From: Seonamhaeicola maritimus
GTDB taxonomy: Bacteria; Bacteroidota; Bacteroidia; Flavobacteriales; Flavobacteriaceae
Length of the DNA: 64,000 nucleotides
NCBI RefSeq assembly: GCF_008056315.1
Contig: NZ_VRKQ01000008.1
Span: 1,134,957 to 1,198,956, forward strand
Reading direction: 5' to 3'
Of the stretch, positions 61,754-64,000 are shown one piece after another. The notes beneath the pieces were generated by a model that saw only the letters and a list, made by a program, of their open reading frames with translations, had not been told where the DNA came from and did no database searches. Positions within the stretch are counted from its first letter, which is position 1. Every line of letters starts with the position of its first letter. A program made the translations under genes and the position numbers.

Positions 61754-64000
61754 ATGAATCTTACTGAATTTTCAATAAACCGTAATCGTGTTGTATTAAG
61801 TATTTTGGCTGTAGTTATGGTGATGGGTATGTTGTTTTATGCCTCATTGTCAAGAGATAGTATGCCACCTTATACCATACGAATAGCATCAATTGTATCA
61901 TCATTTCCAGGAGCAAGTCCAGAGCGTGTTGAGGAATTAGTTAGTGATAAAATTGAAAAAGTCGCACAGGAATTACCCGAATTAAAAGTAGTAAAAAGTA
62001 CATCGCGTACTGGACTTTCCGTAGTTCAGGTAGAGCTTAAAATGGAAGTTAAACCAGAAGAACTTCAGCCTGTTTGGGATAGACTTCGCAGAAAGTTAGG
62101 CACCATTCAGGGGTTACCAAGTAATGTTACTCCTCAATTGCGGGATGATGGCATTGGTGAAGTATTTGGTATTGCTGTTGGTTTAATTTCTGATGGTTAT
62201 GATTATACAGAAATGAAAGATTATGCAGATGACTTGCGAGATGATTTAATAAAACTTGAAGATGCTGCTAAAGTTGAATTGAATGGTGCGCAGGAAGAAC
62301 GTGTTTTTGTTGAGTTTGAAAACACCAAATTAAAAACCTATGGATTAACATCGAACAAATTAAAAAACATTATAGGTAGCACTAATATACTTAGCTCTGG
62401 AGGTACAATTAATGTTGAAGCAGAACGTATTATTTTGGAGCCTACAGGTAACTTCGATGATTTAGAATCCATAAAGGAAATGTTAGTCCCCGTTGGAGAA
62501 AATGGACAAGTTATTGCTCTTGAAGATATTACTACAGTGAAAAAAGGGTATATCAATCCACCAAAGCAGAAAGTGAGAATTAATGGTTTAGATGCTATTT
62601 CATTACATGTTTCTTTAAAAGAAGGTGCTAATATTATTAAGTTAGGAGAAGAAATTGATGTGTTACTACAAGAATGGCAAGATAAATTGCCAGTTGGTTT
62701 GGAAGTATCACGTTTAGCATCAATTGATAAATACATCGATTTAAAGATTAGTGATTTTATTGGCAACCTATTACAGGCTATTGCTATCGTATTAGCAGTC
62801 ATGCTTTTCTTTTTAGGACTAAGAACAGGATTGGTTATTGCAAGTTTAATTCCAATAGTTACCATAACAACGTTGATGGTTATGGGGTTAATCGATGTGG
62901 GGCTAAATCAAATTTCCTTAGCCGCTTTAATTATGGCTTTGGGAATGATGGTTGATAACGCTATTGTTGTAGCGGAATCGGTCATGGTAAAAATGGAAGC
63001 AGGTATTCCTGTTAAGAAAGCAGCCATCGATTCATGTTCAGAATTATTTACGCCATTATTGATTTCAACATTAACGACGTCTGCAGCGTTTTTAGCCTTC
63101 TTTATGGCAGAATCGGTTATGGGTGATATTATGGGGCCCATTTTCGTGGTAATCACTATTGCGCTTTTATCGTCATGGCTTATTGCTTTAAGTATCATTA
63201 CTTTATTCTGTGTCTTCTTCTTAAAAGTAAAACCAAAAGAAGCCGGAAAAGTAAGTTTCTTAGATAAATTAATTAATGGCTTAAAACTCAAGTATAAAAA
63301 TTTAATTTTATTAGCTCTTAATTGGAAAAAATCGGTTTTAGTACTTATTGTATTTATGTTCTTTTTATCCATTTTCGGATTTGGACTATTAGGCTTTGTA
63401 TTCTTCCCAGATAGTGACCGTAATATGATAACGGTTGATATCAATTTACCAGAGAATACTAAAATTGAGAATACAACATCTGTGATTTTAGCGCTTGAAG
63501 ATTTTATGCAGAAAGAGCTAAAAGTAACAGATGATAAACCGGATGGTATTGTAGATTGGTCAGCTTACATTGGTGAAGGCCCTTCAGCTTACGATTTGGG
63601 GTATAATGCGGATGAAGCAAATTCAAATTATGCACATATCTTAATTAATACATCATCTTTTTTGGTGAATAATAGCATGATTGAAAAATTGGATGCCTTC
63701 AGTTTTGAAAACTTTCCTAATGGCGATATTAAAGTTGGTTTGCTAGGTTCAGGTGGAGGTGGAACACCTGTTGAAATTGAAGTATCAGGAGATGACCCCG
63801 ATAAATTAGCAAGTATCTCCGAAGCCATTAAAGCGAAGTTGTTTACCATTTCTGGCACAAAAAACATTAAAGATGATTGGGGCCCTAAAGGGAAAAAGTT
63901 TGTTATAGATATAGACCCTAATAAAGCGCAATCAGCGGGGGTTACCAATCAAGATATTGCTACTTCTTTACAAACTGTTTTAGATGGTTTTCAAGCAGGG
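61754..64000 (+). CDS. RND family efflux transporter permease, partial
   Basis: The open frame from ATG 61754 runs to the window end, giving 749 codons. MNLTEFSINRNRVVLSILAVVMVMGML is the typical RND first membrane helix. Later segments include IASIVSSFPGASPERVEELVSDKIE, MALGMMVDNAIVVAESVMVKMEAG (RND motif in TM4 with the proton-relay Asp) and TLTTSAAFLAFFMAESVMGD. It is the proton-driven pump of the tripartite system. The C-terminus lies outside, so substrate type is not defined. Confidence 0.95.
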   Translation, partial: MNLTEFSINRNRVVLSILAVVMVMGMLFYASLSRDSMPPYTIRIASIVSSFPGASPERVEELVSDKIEKVAQELPELKVVKSTSRTGLSVVQVELKMEVKPEELQPVWDRLRRKLGTIQGLPSNVTPQLRDDGIGEVFGIAVGLISDGYDYTEMKDYADDLRDDLIKLEDAAKVELNGAQEERVFVEFENTKLKTYGLTSNKLKNIIGSTNILSSGGTINVEAERIILEPTGNFDDLESIKEMLVPVGENGQVIALEDITTVKKGYINPPKQKVRINGLDAISLHVSLKEGANIIKLGEEIDVLLQEWQDKLPVGLEVSRLASIDKYIDLKISDFIGNLLQAIAIVLAVMLFFLGLRTGLVIASLIPIVTITTLMVMGLIDVGLNQISLAALIMALGMMVDNAIVVAESVMVKMEAGIPVKKAAIDSCSELFTPLLISTLTTSAAFLAFFMAESVMGDIMGPIFVVITIALLSSWLIALSIITLFCVFFLKVKPKEAGKVSFLDKLINGLKLKYKNLILLALNWKKSVLVLIVFMFFLSIFGFGLLGFVFFPDSDRNMITVDINLPENTKIENTTSVILALEDFMQKELKVTDDKPDGIVDWSAYIGEGPSAYDLGYNADEANSNYAHILINTSSFLVNNSMIEKLDAFSFENFPNGDIKVGLLGSGGGGTPVEIEVSGDDPDKLASISEAIKAKLFTISGTKNIKDDWGPKGKKFVIDIDPNKAQSAGVTNQDIATSLQTVLDGFQAG

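Noticed and set aside
62338-63948. Minus-strand open frames of 175, 178 and 106 codons
   Set aside because: They are antisense to the RND pump gene, whose frame is continuous and motif-rich.
1-64000. tRNA, rRNA, CRISPR arrays, prophage or insertion sequences
   Set aside because: No tRNA-like cloverleaf box pairs, rRNA stretches, regularly spaced repeats, or transposase or integrase genes were recognised on either strand. A short or divergent tRNA could be missed by eye.

Overview
This is an AT-rich bacterial window that reads as a member of the Flavobacteriaceae (Bacteroidota). The support is: four giant secreted proteins ending in the type IX secretion type B (gliding-motility-associated) C-terminal domain; -7 boxes of the Bacteroidota form TAnnTTTG; starts without Shine-Dalgarno sequences but with A-rich leaders; a flavobacterial carotenoid cluster under a MerR/B12-binding regulator; and the ruvX-def-DUF5606 gene order. 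No rRNA, tRNA, CRISPR array, prophage or insertion sequence was seen.

Layout. 1-7774 (minus): a probable envelope O-acylation operon, with an AtoE-like short-chain fatty acid transporter, three tandem SGNH/AlgJ-like proteins, an MBOAT acyltransferase and a DUF1624 membrane acyltransferase cut by the window edge. A lipoprotein with two SnoaL-like halves lies upstream. 7889-12760 (minus): a secreted two-domain protein, an AmpG-like MFS permease, a sterol-desaturase-family enzyme and lysA. 12949-17257: sucC, a single-domain DUF1456 protein, a TerB-like protein and uvrB. 17321-35173 (minus): four type IX cargo proteins (1907, 1628, 813 and 906 aa) sharing about 23 copies of a roughly 85-residue Cys-paired repeat. 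The last two share a duplicated C-terminal 1.29 kb and directly follow an ABC-2 exporter.

35295-45343: a kinase-like orphan protein, a pRiA4b ORF-3 family protein, heme A synthase, a GNAT acetyltransferase, CCA-adding enzyme, threonylcarbamoyl-AMP synthase, then a surface-glycan set (DUF1919, Kdo/WaaP-like kinase, GT2, CDP-glycerol transferase-like, nucleotidyltransferase), and dapD. 45673-50965 (plus): a small exported protein, ruvX, def, DUF5606, a Crp/Fnr regulator, a duplicated-domain lipoprotein, a TlpA-like thioredoxin and a D-2-hydroxyacid dehydrogenase. 50962-55363 (minus): carH-like regulator, crtI, crtB, crtZ and a lycopene cyclase. 55601-57841: an octaheme cytochrome/TPR lipoprotein. 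58309-64000: an RND efflux operon whose TolC component carries an extra periplasmic-binding-like domain; the pump gene runs off the window.

The most notable systems are the acylation operon with three divergent esterase-like paralogs, the repeat-rich type IX cluster coupled to an ABC exporter, the carotenoid cluster with a repeated TTTGTTTAAC-type element at two starts, and an unassigned protein that keeps kinase-like catalytic residues.
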